Below are positions 17,520 through 26,745 of a stretch of DNA of 64,000 bases, in pieces (position 1 is the stretch's first letter; each line of letters starts with the position of its first letter). The notes under the pieces were generated by a model. It was given only the letters and a program-made list of their open reading frames with translations. It was not told the DNA's origin and ran no database searches. The position numbers were made by a program, and so were the translations under genes. Source of the stretch: JACMLD01 sp044227095 (GTDB lineage Bacteria; Bacteroidota; Bacteroidia; Chitinophagales; Chitinophagaceae); the NCBI GenBank assembly GCA_044227095.1, contig JBGAFV010000001.1, positions 4,278,001 to 4,342,000 on the forward strand. The letters run 5' to 3'.

Positions 17520-18767
17520 TTAAAAAATTAAACGCATTAAACCCATTACCCTCAGTGCACTTCCTTTTGTATCGTCGTAATCTGCTTTTATGCCGTAGAG
17601 TACTTCACCGCCAAGTGTAAAATATTTGTTGATGGCATAAACACCATTAGCCGCAAAGTAATGGCTCACCTTAAAAATCTGGTCAATGTTTGGCGGTTGC
17701 TCCTGGTGCAGGTAACTGTATACAAGTGTAGACGACCATCTTTTATTCCATACAAAACTATAAGAAGCATAACCACCATAATAAAGGGGCATCGCAAGTG
17801 TAACGCTGTCTTTTGGAAAAGCTTCGTAGCTAAGTCCGCCAAAATCGTTTACAGATCCTTGTGTTCCTTTTCCAATTATAAAAAATATATTAACGGTGCG
17901 TTTCTTAATTCCAAACGGATTGAATTTCTGGTTGTCTTTTAAATTAAGTGTAAGTGAAGTTGTAACACCCCAGCCGGGCAAAGTTTTTTTGAAAGAATAT
18001 TTTGAATCGGTATACACCATTTGCCGGTATACAACAGAGTTTACCCAGGTAACATTTTTAAATGAATAGGTGGGTTTAAATACAAACTCTGGCAATGCAG
18101 ATTTAACTGCTGAAGCACCTGGCAGCGGGGTATAATCTGCTTTGGGTTCTTCTGCAGCAACTATAAGAGACCAATTATTTTTTAAAGCATGTGTCCAGCG
18201 TATTTGTGGTACACGTGAACCAGGCATTGAATTGGGCCCTTCCAAATCCAATGTATTGGGCGAGCCATTTACGTCGCCAAAATTTGTCCACGTCTGCCCT
18301 ATTGTAAACTCGCCATAAGTTATATAAGCATGACGTAAACGAAAAAAGGTATTGGCGCCTTTCTGGCTGGAAAAAAAATCGGCTTCTAAAAAAGAAGAAA
18401 CATTTTTACCAGCTTTTGGAAATTTAAAACTGAAACCAAGCCTGCTTTGATTGGCCGATATATGAAACCGCCGGAATTTTACATCTGTAATTTGTGTTGT
18501 AGGTATTTCTGATGTAATAAACACATCGTTATTAAAGACGTTGTTATTGTCTATGTATAATACAGGTTGAATAAACCCGGAAATTTTCATCTGCGAAAAC
18601 TCAGTTGTAATTGTTGGCTTATCGGATGGATGATAACTTGTATCTAGATTGCTATTCCGTTTTAATGAATCGAAAGCAGTTTGTGAAAAGAGTGAAGCAG
18701 ATGAGAAACACACAATGGCAAACAAAAGAAAAAACCTGGAACAATTTCTTAGCATTGATAAATACAT
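17520..18767 (-). CDS. DcaP-like outer-membrane porin
   Basis: 415 residues with a signal peptide ending near SLFSQ. The mature part is rich in amphipathic beta strands with aromatic girdles and ends in Phe (LMRLIF), typical of outer-membrane beta barrels. Segments such as FRRFHISANQSRLGF, LRHAYITYGEFTIGQTWTNF and GPNSMPGSRVPQIRW match DcaP-type trimeric porins, which take up small or aromatic acids in other bacteria. A second Met (codon 5, 18755) is an equally good start. Confidence 0.8.
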   Translation of the reverse strand: MYLSMLRNCSRFFLLFAIVCFSSASLFSQTAFDSLKRNSNLDTSYHPSDKPTITTEFSQMKISGFIQPVLYIDNNNVFNNDVFITSEIPTTQITDVKFRRFHISANQSRLGFSFKFPKAGKNVSSFLEADFFSSQKGANTFFRLRHAYITYGEFTIGQTWTNFGDVNGSPNTLDLEGPNSMPGSRVPQIRWTHALKNNWSLIVAAEEPKADYTPLPGASAVKSALPEFVFKPTYSFKNVTWVNSVVYRQMVYTDSKYSFKKTLPGWGVTTSLTLNLKDNQKFNPFGIKKRTVNIFFIIGKGTQGSVNDFGGLSYEAFPKDSVTLAMPLYYGGYASYSFVWNKRWSSTLVYSYLHQEQPPNIDQIFKVSHYFAANGVYAINKYFTLGGEVLYGIKADYDDTKGSALRVMGLMRLIF

Positions 18768-18859
18768 AGTTTTGGATTGAAAATTATGCCGGCAGGTTAA
18801 CTATCATGTTCCTAAGCAGTTTTTAATTAATGCCAGTTACCAGGTTTATCTTGTTTAAA

Positions 18860-19333
18860 TTAATGTTTCTCTTTTTTGTGAATCAAAAATAAAGATAAGG
18901 AAAGGATTAGTATTATGCCTGGCAATATCAGCATCTGCAATGTTTTTTCCGAAGCCTCAATAATATCTACAAGTCCAAAAATAACCATTGTTAAAAGTAT
19001 GGCTTCCCATACCAGTCCTTTTAGTTCGTGTATGGTATGAAGGTTCAACCACTTTGGTACTTTTCCTTCCATCTCATCTGGAAACACAAAAATTTTTGCA
19101 ATGCCAAGACCGAATATCATAAATACAAGTGCTACCATAAAAGAATCCAGTGCCTCCAGCAAATGCAGGCCGGGCCGCAATTCTTTATTTGGCAAAAAGC
19201 CTGAACTAAAGAAAGCTGAATAACCATGAATACAATGCGCTACGCCTGCACCTATAAACGCCAAAGCATTTACCAGCAGAAAAAACACTACAATAATAAG
19301 TGCATACCTAATAGCGAGTACCTTTTTTAACAT
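18860..19333 (-). CDS. UPF0114/YqhA family membrane protein
   Basis: 157 residues with four hydrophobic segments (about 8-30, 60-85, 105-125, 130-150). Family motifs are visible: LLEALDSFMVALVFMIFGLGI and WLNLHTIHELKG. YqhA-type proteins are inner-membrane proteins of unknown function. The gene follows the DcaP-like gene's promoter region with the same orientation and may be co-regulated, but a gap of about 90 bp leaves this open. Confidence 0.85.
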   Translation of the reverse strand: MLKKVLAIRYALIIVVFFLLVNALAFIGAGVAHCIHGYSAFFSSGFLPNKELRPGLHLLEALDSFMVALVFMIFGLGIAKIFVFPDEMEGKVPKWLNLHTIHELKGLVWEAILLTMVIFGLVDIIEASEKTLQMLILPGIILILSLSLFLIHKKEKH

Positions 19334-19428
19334 AAGCGCAAAATTTTATAGCATACATACATTATGCTGTATCCTGCAAAAGTGCACAAAAACTGTGGCT
19401 TATTATTGCCCTAATGGCATTTTCGCCA

Positions 19429-20130
19429 TTATTTTTTTGCAGCAACTTTAAAACCCGAATTTTTAATTACAATCTTTACATTTTTTGCGGCAGCATGAAG
19501 TGTAGTTTCACCGGCATACTGTGTATTGTCGGGCAATGCGCTGTAGTTGAGACTAAACTCTACTTTATCATCGGCTTTGTCTATATAAGAGCTAACGCTC
19601 ATTCCCAGCAACATCTTTTTTTCTTTGTCTATGGTAATAGAAAGCACATCTCCTTTCAAATTGTAATCAGGAAAACTGAGTTTGTATTTTTTACCGGGCT
19701 CAAGTGCCTGGATGGTTGTTTTACCTGAAGCATATATCTGTTGCAATTTTGCAGCATCGGGTGGCAGGTAGGTTTTAATAAGTTGATTGCACTTTTCCAT
19801 ATACTCCTTTATATCTTCTTTTTTATTCTCTACTATTTTGCCTTTCAATCCTCTTGCCTTCTTTTCTTCCGACGGAGCACCAACCTGTACTTTGTACAAT
19901 TTTCCATCTACACCATAATAGCACTGGTTTTGTGTAGAAGACTTCTGTTCATCTTTCAGAAAAAGCGTGGTGGTTTCAATCCATTCATAACCCTTTATAC
20001 TTGCTTTGCTATCGGCAAGGTTCTTTTTAATCATTGCAATATCATCCTGTATTTCGTTTGGTTTTTGTGCAATGGCAGATTGAAATAAAACTGCCAGCAG
20101 GAAAGCGGTGGTAGTGGCGTACTTAAACAT
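19429..20130 (-). CDS. Secreted protein of unknown function
   Basis: 233 residues with a signal peptide (cut after AIAQ). The mature protein begins with a helical part (DDIAMIKKNLADSKAS) and then becomes beta-rich, with YYGVDGKLYKVQVG, LKGDVLSITIDKEKKMLLGM and EFSLNYSALPDNTQYAGETTL. This resembles a lipocalin-like periplasmic fold, but I do not recognise a named family. Single gene, minus strand, behind another small secreted gene. Confidence 0.7.
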   Translation of the reverse strand: MFKYATTTAFLLAVLFQSAIAQKPNEIQDDIAMIKKNLADSKASIKGYEWIETTTLFLKDEQKSSTQNQCYYGVDGKLYKVQVGAPSEEKKARGLKGKIVENKKEDIKEYMEKCNQLIKTYLPPDAAKLQQIYASGKTTIQALEPGKKYKLSFPDYNLKGDVLSITIDKEKKMLLGMSVSSYIDKADDKVEFSLNYSALPDNTQYAGETTLHAAAKNVKIVIKNSGFKVAAKK

Positions 20131-20171
20131 ATTGTGTTGTTTTAAAAGTTACGACAAAAATATTATTAAAA

Positions 20172-20198
20172 TGAATGCCGGCATAACGCCGGCATTCA
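20172..20198 (-). terminator. Terminator hairpin for the 20287 gene
   Basis: Perfect 11-bp stem TGAATGCCGGC/GCCGGCATTCA with a 5-nt loop, followed on the minus strand by TTTTAATAAT. The AATGCCGG core recurs in the hairpins at 15989 and 40273. Confidence 0.65.
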
Positions 20199-20286
20199 CA
20201 AAAAATCATTTTACAGTTGTATGCTTGATGTTAACTGCATGTATTTTACCGTAAAATGGAAATGGTGACACGCAATTAATTGGCAA

Positions 20287-20793
20287 TTATTTATTATGAG
20301 GAACTTTTGTTTTATCCAGTTCGCCAACGAATGGAATTTCATCCTGTATAGCCAAACGGATATTATTTTCAAGATAATCTTCTAACTGAAAAAATTTAGC
20401 GGCTTCTTTTCCGCCAAGTATTGCAGATGTTTTTGAAAAATATTTTTGCTGAAGCTGACCAAAACTGTTGTAAAGAGAAATTTTTTTGTTCATTAACTCA
20501 ATTGCTTTTGCATCTGTTAATGTCTCGTAAGCATTGGCGTATTGTTCTATAAGTGCAATTCTTGCTTTACCGTATTTTTTCCTCTCAGCCTCATACTGGT
20601 CATACAAAGTCCAGAAGGCAGCGGATTTGGTTTCAGGAATAGTTAAATAAGCACTTACCAGTTCTTTCTTTTCTTTGCCATACATGGCCTGTATTAAATC
20701 TACATCTTCTTTGTTTGATTGGGCGAAAATAAACCCTGATTGAAGCGTTACCAGCAATAGGAAAGCAATTTTTTTGATTGTCTTGAGGCTCAT
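20287..20793 (-). CDS. Small helical secreted protein of unknown function
   Basis: 168 residues with a signal peptide (GFIFAQ). The mature protein looks almost entirely helical, with regularly spaced Tyr, Glu and Lys (KEKKELVSAYL, LYDQYEAERKKYGKARIALI, LQQKYFSKTSAILGGKEAAKFFQLEDYL). The late part resembles the LxxYxxK/KFFQ helix patterns of Spy/CpxP-like periplasmic proteins, but the match is only general. Function unknown. Confidence 0.65.
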   Translation of the reverse strand: MSLKTIKKIAFLLLVTLQSGFIFAQSNKEDVDLIQAMYGKEKKELVSAYLTIPETKSAAFWTLYDQYEAERKKYGKARIALIEQYANAYETLTDAKAIELMNKKISLYNSFGQLQQKYFSKTSAILGGKEAAKFFQLEDYLENNIRLAIQDEIPFVGELDKTKVPHNK

Positions 20794-21203
20794 AAGTTGA
20801 TAATTTTAAGGTGATAAAAGAAGTGGGCAAATATTGGTTTTTTAGTTTTAATATTCTAATAAACTCTTTAAAATAATTCGTTAATGCCTGTTTTATTTTT
20901 GCATCAAATAAAATATATTTCCATCGTCTTTCCCCCTACCGGCTTTCCCCTTTAAAAAAAATCTGCCAGTTTTCATAAGGCCTGCTTTCATTTGCTGTAT
21001 ATGCTTTGGCTTCATTACTGTTTTGGGGAAAGTAATCGGGGCCACTCGGTTGTAAAACCCATGCGGTATGAAAGCCTGGCCAACCTTGTCTTAACTGATG
21101 TTCCATAGTTGCCTGGCACATGGCAAAATGCTTTCAGCGGCCGGTTGCGGTATGGATCGCTTACCTTTGCTTTTTGTTCACCCGAAAAATTCCCTCTTAA
21201 AAA

Positions 21204-22784
21204 ATGCATGAGCAACTGCCCTTTATGTTAGCACTTGTGGCTGCAATTGTGCTAATAGAAATGCTTGCTACAAAATTGCGCATCGCTTACCCCGTACTAT
21301 TAGTAGTAGCCGGCTTAATCATAAGTTTTTTGCCGGGCCTTCCTAAAGTGCAGGTAGACCCCAACATGATCTTTTTTATCTTTCTGCCCCCGCTTTTGTT
21401 TGAAGCCTGCTGGAGCATTTCTTTCAAAGAAATGAAAAAGTGGTGGCGCATCATTGGCAGTTTTGCTTTTTTAGTGGTTTTGTTTTCTGCTTTGGCTGTA
21501 GCAGTAGCTACCAGTTATTTCATTCCGGGTTTTACACTGGCCCTTGGTTTTTTGCTGGGCGGCATAGTATCTCCTCCTGATGCAGTGAGTACAGGCGCCA
21601 TCATGAAATTTGTAAGAATACCAAAATCAATGGCGGCAATTTTAGAAGGAGAAAGCCTGCTTAATGATGCATCGTCATTAATTATTTTCAGGTTTGCTTT
21701 GGTTGCAGTGGGTACAGGCCAGTTTGTTTTTTCGCAAGCTATCACAACTTTTTCGTGGATGGTGACTGGCGGCATAGGCATTGGCCTTTTGTTTGGCTGG
21801 TTGTTTATGCAGGCGCATAAGCGGCTGCCAACTGATGCACCTTCTGATATTGTATTTACACTGATAGAGCCTTATTTCTTGTATTGGATTGCAGAACAGT
21901 TGCACAGTTCCGGCGTACTGGCTGTTGTGTGTGGTGGATTGTTTTTGTCTAACCGTCGCCTGTCGTTTCTTACCAGCGCAAGCCGCATTATGGGGTATAG
22001 TTTCTGGGAAGCCATGATTTTTATTCTCAACGGAATTGTGTTCATGCTTATCGGCCTTGAATTGCCGGAAGTAGTAGCAGGGCTGCATACAGATGGTATT
22101 CCACTACGCCAGGCTATTATTTATGGTGCTGCTGTAACAGGTATTTTAATACTCGCAAGAATAATCAGTTCTTATGTGGCACTTATTGCTACTATAATTT
22201 TCAGGCCAAGTGTTACACCTAACCGTGGAAACAGGAGAAGAATGTGGCGCATGCCATTGTTATTGGGCTGGACGGGCATGCGTGGTGTTGTTTCACTGGC
22301 AGCAGCTTTAGCCATTCCGTTAACCATTCAAAACGATCAGCCCTTTCCGCATCGCAACCTTATTTTGTTCATTACGTTTATTGTTATCCTTCTTACTTTA
22401 TTGACACAAGGCCTTACCCTTCCGTATTTTATTAAGCATACAAGCGTTTTCGATTATTCGGGTGAACTAAAAGAAGAAGAAGCCAGGCTGAAAGTAAAAA
22501 ACCAACTGGTTACAGAAACAGTACGGCTGCTAAAAGAAAAACAGGAAGATGGCGTAATTAAAGATGCTCATTTGCAAAAGATGTTAGAGCAATGGGAACA
22601 TAAAATAAGCCACCCGGAGAATTTAAAAATGAAAGAAGAAACCAAAGCTTCTTACCTCGAGCTACTAGAAAAACAAAGACAATTTTTAACCATGCTGAGC
22701 AAAGATCCGGAACTGCACGAAGACGTTATAAGATGGCAGGTATACCAGATAGACCTGGAAGAAGAAAGGATAAAACTTTTATAA
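21204..22784 (+). CDS. CPA1-family Na+/H+ antiporter
   Basis: 526 residues with about 12 transmembrane helices followed by a charged cytoplasmic tail (about 410-526, EELKEEEARLKVKNQL and later helices). Transport-core motifs are present: FIFLPPLLFEACW, GGIVSPPDAVSTGAI, EGESLLNDASS with the conserved Asn-Asp pair, and WTGMRGVVSLAAALAIP. The family exchanges Na+ (or K+) for H+ across the inner membrane for pH and salt homeostasis. The likely start is the ATG at 21204; another at 21225 is possible. Confidence 0.92.
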   Translation: MHEQLPFMLALVAAIVLIEMLATKLRIAYPVLLVVAGLIISFLPGLPKVQVDPNMIFFIFLPPLLFEACWSISFKEMKKWWRIIGSFAFLVVLFSALAVAVATSYFIPGFTLALGFLLGGIVSPPDAVSTGAIMKFVRIPKSMAAILEGESLLNDASSLIIFRFALVAVGTGQFVFSQAITTFSWMVTGGIGIGLLFGWLFMQAHKRLPTDAPSDIVFTLIEPYFLYWIAEQLHSSGVLAVVCGGLFLSNRRLSFLTSASRIMGYSFWEAMIFILNGIVFMLIGLELPEVVAGLHTDGIPLRQAIIYGAAVTGILILARIISSYVALIATIIFRPSVTPNRGNRRRMWRMPLLLGWTGMRGVVSLAAALAIPLTIQNDQPFPHRNLILFITFIVILLTLLTQGLTLPYFIKHTSVFDYSGELKEEEARLKVKNQLVTETVRLLKEKQEDGVIKDAHLQKMLEQWEHKISHPENLKMKEETKASYLELLEKQRQFLTMLSKDPELHEDVIRWQVYQIDLEEERIKLL

Positions 22785-22891
22785 GCTTCATCCTTTCTAT
22801 ATAAATGGGTTACCGTAAAACTTTTTTATTCATTTTTTGCACACCGTTTGGTTGTACAATTACAACGTGCAAAAAAAATATACCTGTTGGC

Positions 22892-23242
22892 CTATACCAT
22901 AAAACTGATAACAACAGTTGCAATATTAATAAGCACAGCCAGTATAAATGCAGGTATAGTATAGCGGGTTGATTGTGCTGCAAGGTTTAACGTAATAACA
23001 AGTACCAGAGAAATCATTGTAGCAAGTATAAGGCTAAACAAAGCCCCGTTCATTAATACAATAGCCAGCGTAACCGGAAAAATTACAGCAGCCATAGAAA
23101 TGATAGAAGCGCCAGTCCATGCAATATGGTAGTTGGCTTCCTGGTAATCTGTCCAGTTTACAAAACTTTTAAACCATGAAGTTTTTGCCTGCGGCAAAGT
23201 TTGCTGAATAGCATTACCCTGTGGTGCAATAGTATATTCCAT
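22892..23242 (-). CDS. Small membrane protein of unknown function
   Basis: 116 residues from the ATG at 23242 (MEYTIAPQGNAIQQ); an in-frame start at 23314 adds an unlikely leader. After about 35 soluble residues there are three hydrophobic helices (WTGASIISMAAVIFPVTLAI, a second ending LATMISLVLVITLNL, and YTIPAFILAVLINIATVVIS). No family recognised. Confidence 0.65.
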   Translation of the reverse strand: MEYTIAPQGNAIQQTLPQAKTSWFKSFVNWTDYQEANYHIAWTGASIISMAAVIFPVTLAIVLMNGALFSLILATMISLVLVITLNLAAQSTRYTIPAFILAVLINIATVVISFMV

Positions 23243-23595
23243 AACAAATATTTTATACTGCAAATCTCTACAGAATTGATTGCACGCAACATGACCAGGC
23301 TTAACAGGAGACATGATTTTAGTTAGGCAGGTGCTGCAATTGGTTTTTGTACAAGGTATTGCAGCAATGCTTTATTAAACCGCTAACCTTTGGGCAACCC
23401 CGCAAAGCCCTGCTTTTTTTAAAAGATAATATTGATATTGAATTACTAAAATTAAATTAACTTGCTTCAGCTTTTAAATAGGGATAATGAACTGCTTTTT
23501 TTGGAGAACCCATTCTTTTTAAATGCCTTATTGTAAACTATAGTGCTACTTATACAGGTAAAACCCGATTATCAATTATACAACCAAAACAGTTT
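23243..23595. other. Intergenic region between divergent small genes
   Basis: About 350 bases with no gene, long hairpin or repeat that I could see. It should hold the promoters of the membrane-protein gene and the DUF4136 gene. Confidence 0.45.
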
Positions 23596-24159
23596 ATGAA
23601 AAAAGTTACAAACATCATTTATTGGTTACCGTTAGTTGTTCTTGCATTTTCCTGCAGTCCATCATTAAAAGTAAGCAGCGATTACGACAAGGCTGTAAAC
23701 TTTACCGGTTACAAAACATTTAGCGTATATCATTTAAAAACCACCGGCAGTGTAAGTCAGCTAAATGCAGACCGCATAGTAAACGCTATTAATGCCGACA
23801 TGACATCTAAAGGGTTTACTGCAACAGAAAACAACCCCGACCTGATGATAAATGCCGTAACAATTTTAAAAGATAAGCAACAGGTAACAGCTACTACCAA
23901 TTACTACGGCTATGGCGGCATGTACAGGCCTTACGGTTATTGGGGCACAGGCATGGTAGGCAGCAACACTTCTGTTAATACCTATACTTACAAAGACGGC
24001 ACATTGCAGATAGATATAGTTGATAGCAAAACACAGAAGATGATTTGGCAGGGAACCGGCAATGCAGAAATTGATAAAGCACCAAAAGACCCGGATGCAA
24101 TGATTACGAATGCAGTTGCAAAAATACTGGCCAACTTTCCTCCAGGAAAATCTAAATAA
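23596..24159 (+). CDS. DUF4136 lipoprotein
   Basis: 187 residues. A lipoprotein signal ends in AFSC (Cys20). The body matches the DUF4136 pattern: SDYDKAVNFTGYKTFSVYH near the N-terminus, RIVNAINADMTSKGFT, and IVDSKTQKMIWQGTGNAEI with a terminal helix ITNAVAKILANFPP. A Tyr/Gly-rich insertion (YYGYGGMYRPYGYWG) occupies residues 102-116. These proteins are envelope lipoproteins of unknown function. It leads a group of three envelope genes on the plus strand. Confidence 0.88.
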   Translation: MKKVTNIIYWLPLVVLAFSCSPSLKVSSDYDKAVNFTGYKTFSVYHLKTTGSVSQLNADRIVNAINADMTSKGFTATENNPDLMINAVTILKDKQQVTATTNYYGYGGMYRPYGYWGTGMVGSNTSVNTYTYKDGTLQIDIVDSKTQKMIWQGTGNAEIDKAPKDPDAMITNAVAKILANFPPGKSK

Positions 24160-24489
24160 ATTTTCCTGACGCAGTATTAAGATAATGCTGCCCGTTTATT
24201 AATTAACCAGCTATGGAATATTGCAGGATTGGTTATAATGCCTGCTATAAACTAATGCAAACCCTGCCGTTTTTACCTGCAAAGGGTAAAGCTGTGCCTG
24301 CCGGAGGGCATTGGAGATACTTTTGTTTCCCAAAAGCAAACCCCGCTTTTATAGAATAATTTCTAGCGGTATAAAAATTGATATCAAATTAAATAGTTGC
24401 AACAAGTAAAACAGTAATTTTAGCGCCTTATCAGGAAATCTATGCGATAACCTGATCATCATCAATCACTATTAAATAAAACGACATTC
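24160..24489. other. Intergenic region ahead of the OmpA gene
   Basis: 330 bases without a gene. A short inverted pair (CTTTTG..CAAAAG near 24320-24345) is the only structure seen. Confidence 0.4.
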
Positions 24490-25245
24490 ATGAAACACTT
24501 GTTAGTAACCGTTATAGCTTCATCAGGCATTGTTTTGCTGGCATCCTGTAGCCACAGTAAGCAATTGATAGCTGCAAAAGACGCAGAAATTTCTTCATTA
24601 AACAGCCAGTTGAGTGCTGCAAATGCTAAACTTGCAGACGGCGAAAAAACAATTGCACAACTAAAAACTGAAAACACGGCATACGGAAAGGAAGCAGAAG
24701 ACTGCCGTAAAACAAAAGCTGCTATTGCCGAAAAATTCGACAACCTTAATAAAAACCTGGCAGAACAAGGCCTTTCCCTGCAAAAAATCCGCGACAAGGC
24801 AGCCGATGCTATTAGCAAGTTTGAAGATGCAGGTGCTACTGTAACTTATAAGAATGGTTTGGTGCACATCAATTTTGAAGACAGGTTTTTTTTCAAAAAA
24901 AACAGCGCAGTTGTAGGAGTAAAAGGAAGGGAAGCATTGAATACAGTTGCACAGGTAATGCGTGACAATCCCAATATAACGGCTATCGTTGTGGGCAATA
25001 CAGATACATTGTCTATTAAAGGTGTGGCAGACAACTGGACGCTTAGTACAGAAAGAGCAAACGCTGTTGTAAGGGTGTTGGACAATGTATATTATATCAA
25101 TCCTGCAAGACTTACGGCAGCAGGCAGGAGCAAATTTAACCCCATAGCAAGCAATGATACTGAAGAAGGCCGCATGAAAAACAGGCGTATCGAAATTATT
25201 CTTAACCCCGATCTTTCAAGATTATGGGATATGATGGAAAAATAA
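24490..25245 (+). CDS. OmpA-family lipoprotein with coiled coil
   Basis: 251 residues. A lipoprotein signal ends LLASC (Cys20), then a coiled coil spans about 30-110 (SSLNSQLSAANAKLADGEKT). The C-terminal OmpA domain (about 130-245) shows VVGNTDTLSIKGVADNWTLS, RANAVVRVL and NRRIEIILNP, with the Asp and Arg that bind diaminopimelate in peptidoglycan. It should anchor the outer membrane to the cell wall. Confidence 0.92.
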   Translation: MKHLLVTVIASSGIVLLASCSHSKQLIAAKDAEISSLNSQLSAANAKLADGEKTIAQLKTENTAYGKEAEDCRKTKAAIAEKFDNLNKNLAEQGLSLQKIRDKAADAISKFEDAGATVTYKNGLVHINFEDRFFFKKNSAVVGVKGREALNTVAQVMRDNPNITAIVVGNTDTLSIKGVADNWTLSTERANAVVRVLDNVYYINPARLTAAGRSKFNPIASNDTEEGRMKNRRIEIILNPDLSRLWDMMEK

Positions 25246-25295
25246 AAGCTTTGTCTGACAGCAATTAATTGTAAAAGCAATTTAAATAGAATCTT

Positions 25296-26291
25296 ATGAC
25301 AACGAACTACAAAGAACACTCATTTAAACACGTGGTAAAGAAATTGGTGATTACTGCTACAGCACTGCTGTTGCTTATAGTTAATGTTGATGCGCAAAGA
25401 GGAGGCCGTGGTGGCAGCGGCGGTGGTGGCGGTGGTGGAAATCGCGGAGGCAGTACCGGTAACCGCGGTGGTGGCGGTGCAGCTACAAACCGTGGAGGCG
25501 CAAACGTTAGCAGGCCTTCTACACCATCAAGAAACAACACTTCTAATGTTGGCAATAGAAACAATAATAGCATTGGCGACAGGAGTAACAACTCCGGTAA
25601 CAGAAACAACAACATTGGCAACAATTCCGGCAACAGGAATAATATTGGCAACAATAACAAAGTAAACATTGATAACAGCAGGAAGAATGTAAACATCAAT
25701 GTAGACAACAGCAAAAACATAAGGATAAACAACAGCCACAATACTACAGTAAGGCGCAATGTTAACAGGCCGTATGTAAGGCCACCTTATCATTATGGCG
25801 GTCACAGGTACTATTGCTATCATCCATATGTTTATCATCCATATCGTCCGTTTTATTGGGGGCCGGTATGGCATCCATGGGGCTTTTTTATTGCCACACT
25901 TGCCACAACCGCTATCATTGTAAGTGTACAGAGCCAGCAATATCATTACGACCAGGGCGTGTATTATGTAGCAGGCAATGGTGGTTACACCGTTGTACAG
26001 GCGCCTATAGGTGCAACCATTACTACCCTTCCTGCTAATACGCAAACGGTACAGGTAACCGAAACTGTAAACAATTATTACTATGGTGGTACTTATTATG
26101 AGAAATCTGCCAAAGGTTATACTGTTGTTGCACCAACAGCAGGCACTATAGTAGAAAACCTGCCAGAAGGTGGCGAAGAAGTTACCATTGGTGAACAGAA
26201 ATACGTAAAGGTGGGCGAAACATATTATCAGCCCATACAAAAGGATGGCAAAGACGTGTACGAAGTTGCGCAGGTAGAAGATGATAAATAA
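25296..26291 (+). CDS. DUF6515 secreted protein with Gly/Asn-rich repeats
   Basis: 331 residues. A signal peptide (cut after VDAQ) is followed by a low-complexity Gly/Arg region (35-75) and an Asn-rich region (75-150) with repeated GNRNN and IGNN units. Then come a Tyr/His/Pro-rich stretch and a hydrophobic segment (FFIATLATTAIIVSV). The C-terminal third has two SH3-like repeats (YYVAGNGGYTVVQAPIGATI and YYEKSAKGYTVVAPTAGTIV), the DUF6515 pattern. It is 50 bp behind the OmpA gene, so probably in the same operon. Function unknown. Confidence 0.85.
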   Translation: MTTNYKEHSFKHVVKKLVITATALLLLIVNVDAQRGGRGGSGGGGGGGNRGGSTGNRGGGGAATNRGGANVSRPSTPSRNNTSNVGNRNNNSIGDRSNNSGNRNNNIGNNSGNRNNIGNNNKVNIDNSRKNVNINVDNSKNIRINNSHNTTVRRNVNRPYVRPPYHYGGHRYYCYHPYVYHPYRPFYWGPVWHPWGFFIATLATTAIIVSVQSQQYHYDQGVYYVAGNGGYTVVQAPIGATITTLPANTQTVQVTETVNNYYYGGTYYEKSAKGYTVVAPTAGTIVENLPEGGEEVTIGEQKYVKVGETYYQPIQKDGKDVYEVAQVEDDK

Positions 26292-26416
26292 TTGCTTTTA
26301 ACCACGGAGACACGATGGACACAAAGCAGCACAGAAGTTAACGATAAAATATAATGCCCTTGAATTAAGGTAAAAATTATTGAACCGGCATTAGTAATAC
26401 TATTGATCTTCTGTTG

Positions 26417-26472
26417 CCCGTCCGAACGCCAGCCCGAAAGATTCATTCTGGCGGGGCGTTAGCCGGGCGGGC
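26417..26472. repeat. REP-like GC-rich hairpin
   Basis: Imperfect inverted repeat GCCCGTCCGAACGCCAG ... CTGGCGGGGCG ... GGGCGGGC, much richer in G+C than its surroundings. Confidence 0.5.
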
Positions 26473-26511
26473 GTCGCACACTTCTACTGAATATCTTTAT
26501 TGAGCAATACA

Positions 26512-26551
26512 AAACGAAAAAGCTTCACTATTAAGTGAAGCTTTTTCGTTT
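26512..26551. terminator. Bidirectional terminator, perfect 18-bp stem
   Basis: Stem AAACGAAAAAGCTTCACT and its exact complement around the loop ATTA. A-rich on the left arm and T-rich on the right arm, so it can end transcription from either side: the plus-strand OmpA/DUF6515 operon and the minus-strand reductase gene. Confidence 0.85.
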
Positions 26552-26571
26552 CAGTAATATTATATCTTTTG

Positions 26572-26734
26572 ATTGGGCTAAAGCCCATTGAAGAACACAG
26601 ACCTCATCCCCCGCATAAAGGCGAGGGTTAATTGCGAGTGCAAAAGATTACGATGTTGCTATTACAAACAATGTAACCCACGGCTTCAGCCGTGGGAATG
26701 AAACCACAACGAGCTTAACGGGCTTTAGCCCAAT
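26572..26734. mobile_element. MITE/REP-like element with 15-bp terminal inverted repeats
   Basis: Ends are exact inverted repeats (ATTGGGCTAAAGCCC at 26572-26586, GGGCTTTAGCCCAAT at 26720-26734). Each end is itself a GGGCTAAAGCCC palindrome, and a third perfect hairpin, CCCACGGCT/AGCCGTGGG, lies at 26677-26696. No coding capacity; it probably depends on a transposase encoded elsewhere. Confidence 0.6.
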
Positions 26735-26745
26735 ACAACAAGTAA

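Noticed and set aside
20936..21215. Two overlapping minus-strand open frames of about 60 residues each
   Set aside because: Both read plausibly for a short span but in different frames, with no signal or family, and they overlap the antiporter start. A decayed gene is possible but not shown.
25307..26240. Long minus-strand frames opposite the DUF6515 gene
   Set aside because: Low-complexity shadows of the Gly/Asn-rich coding strand.
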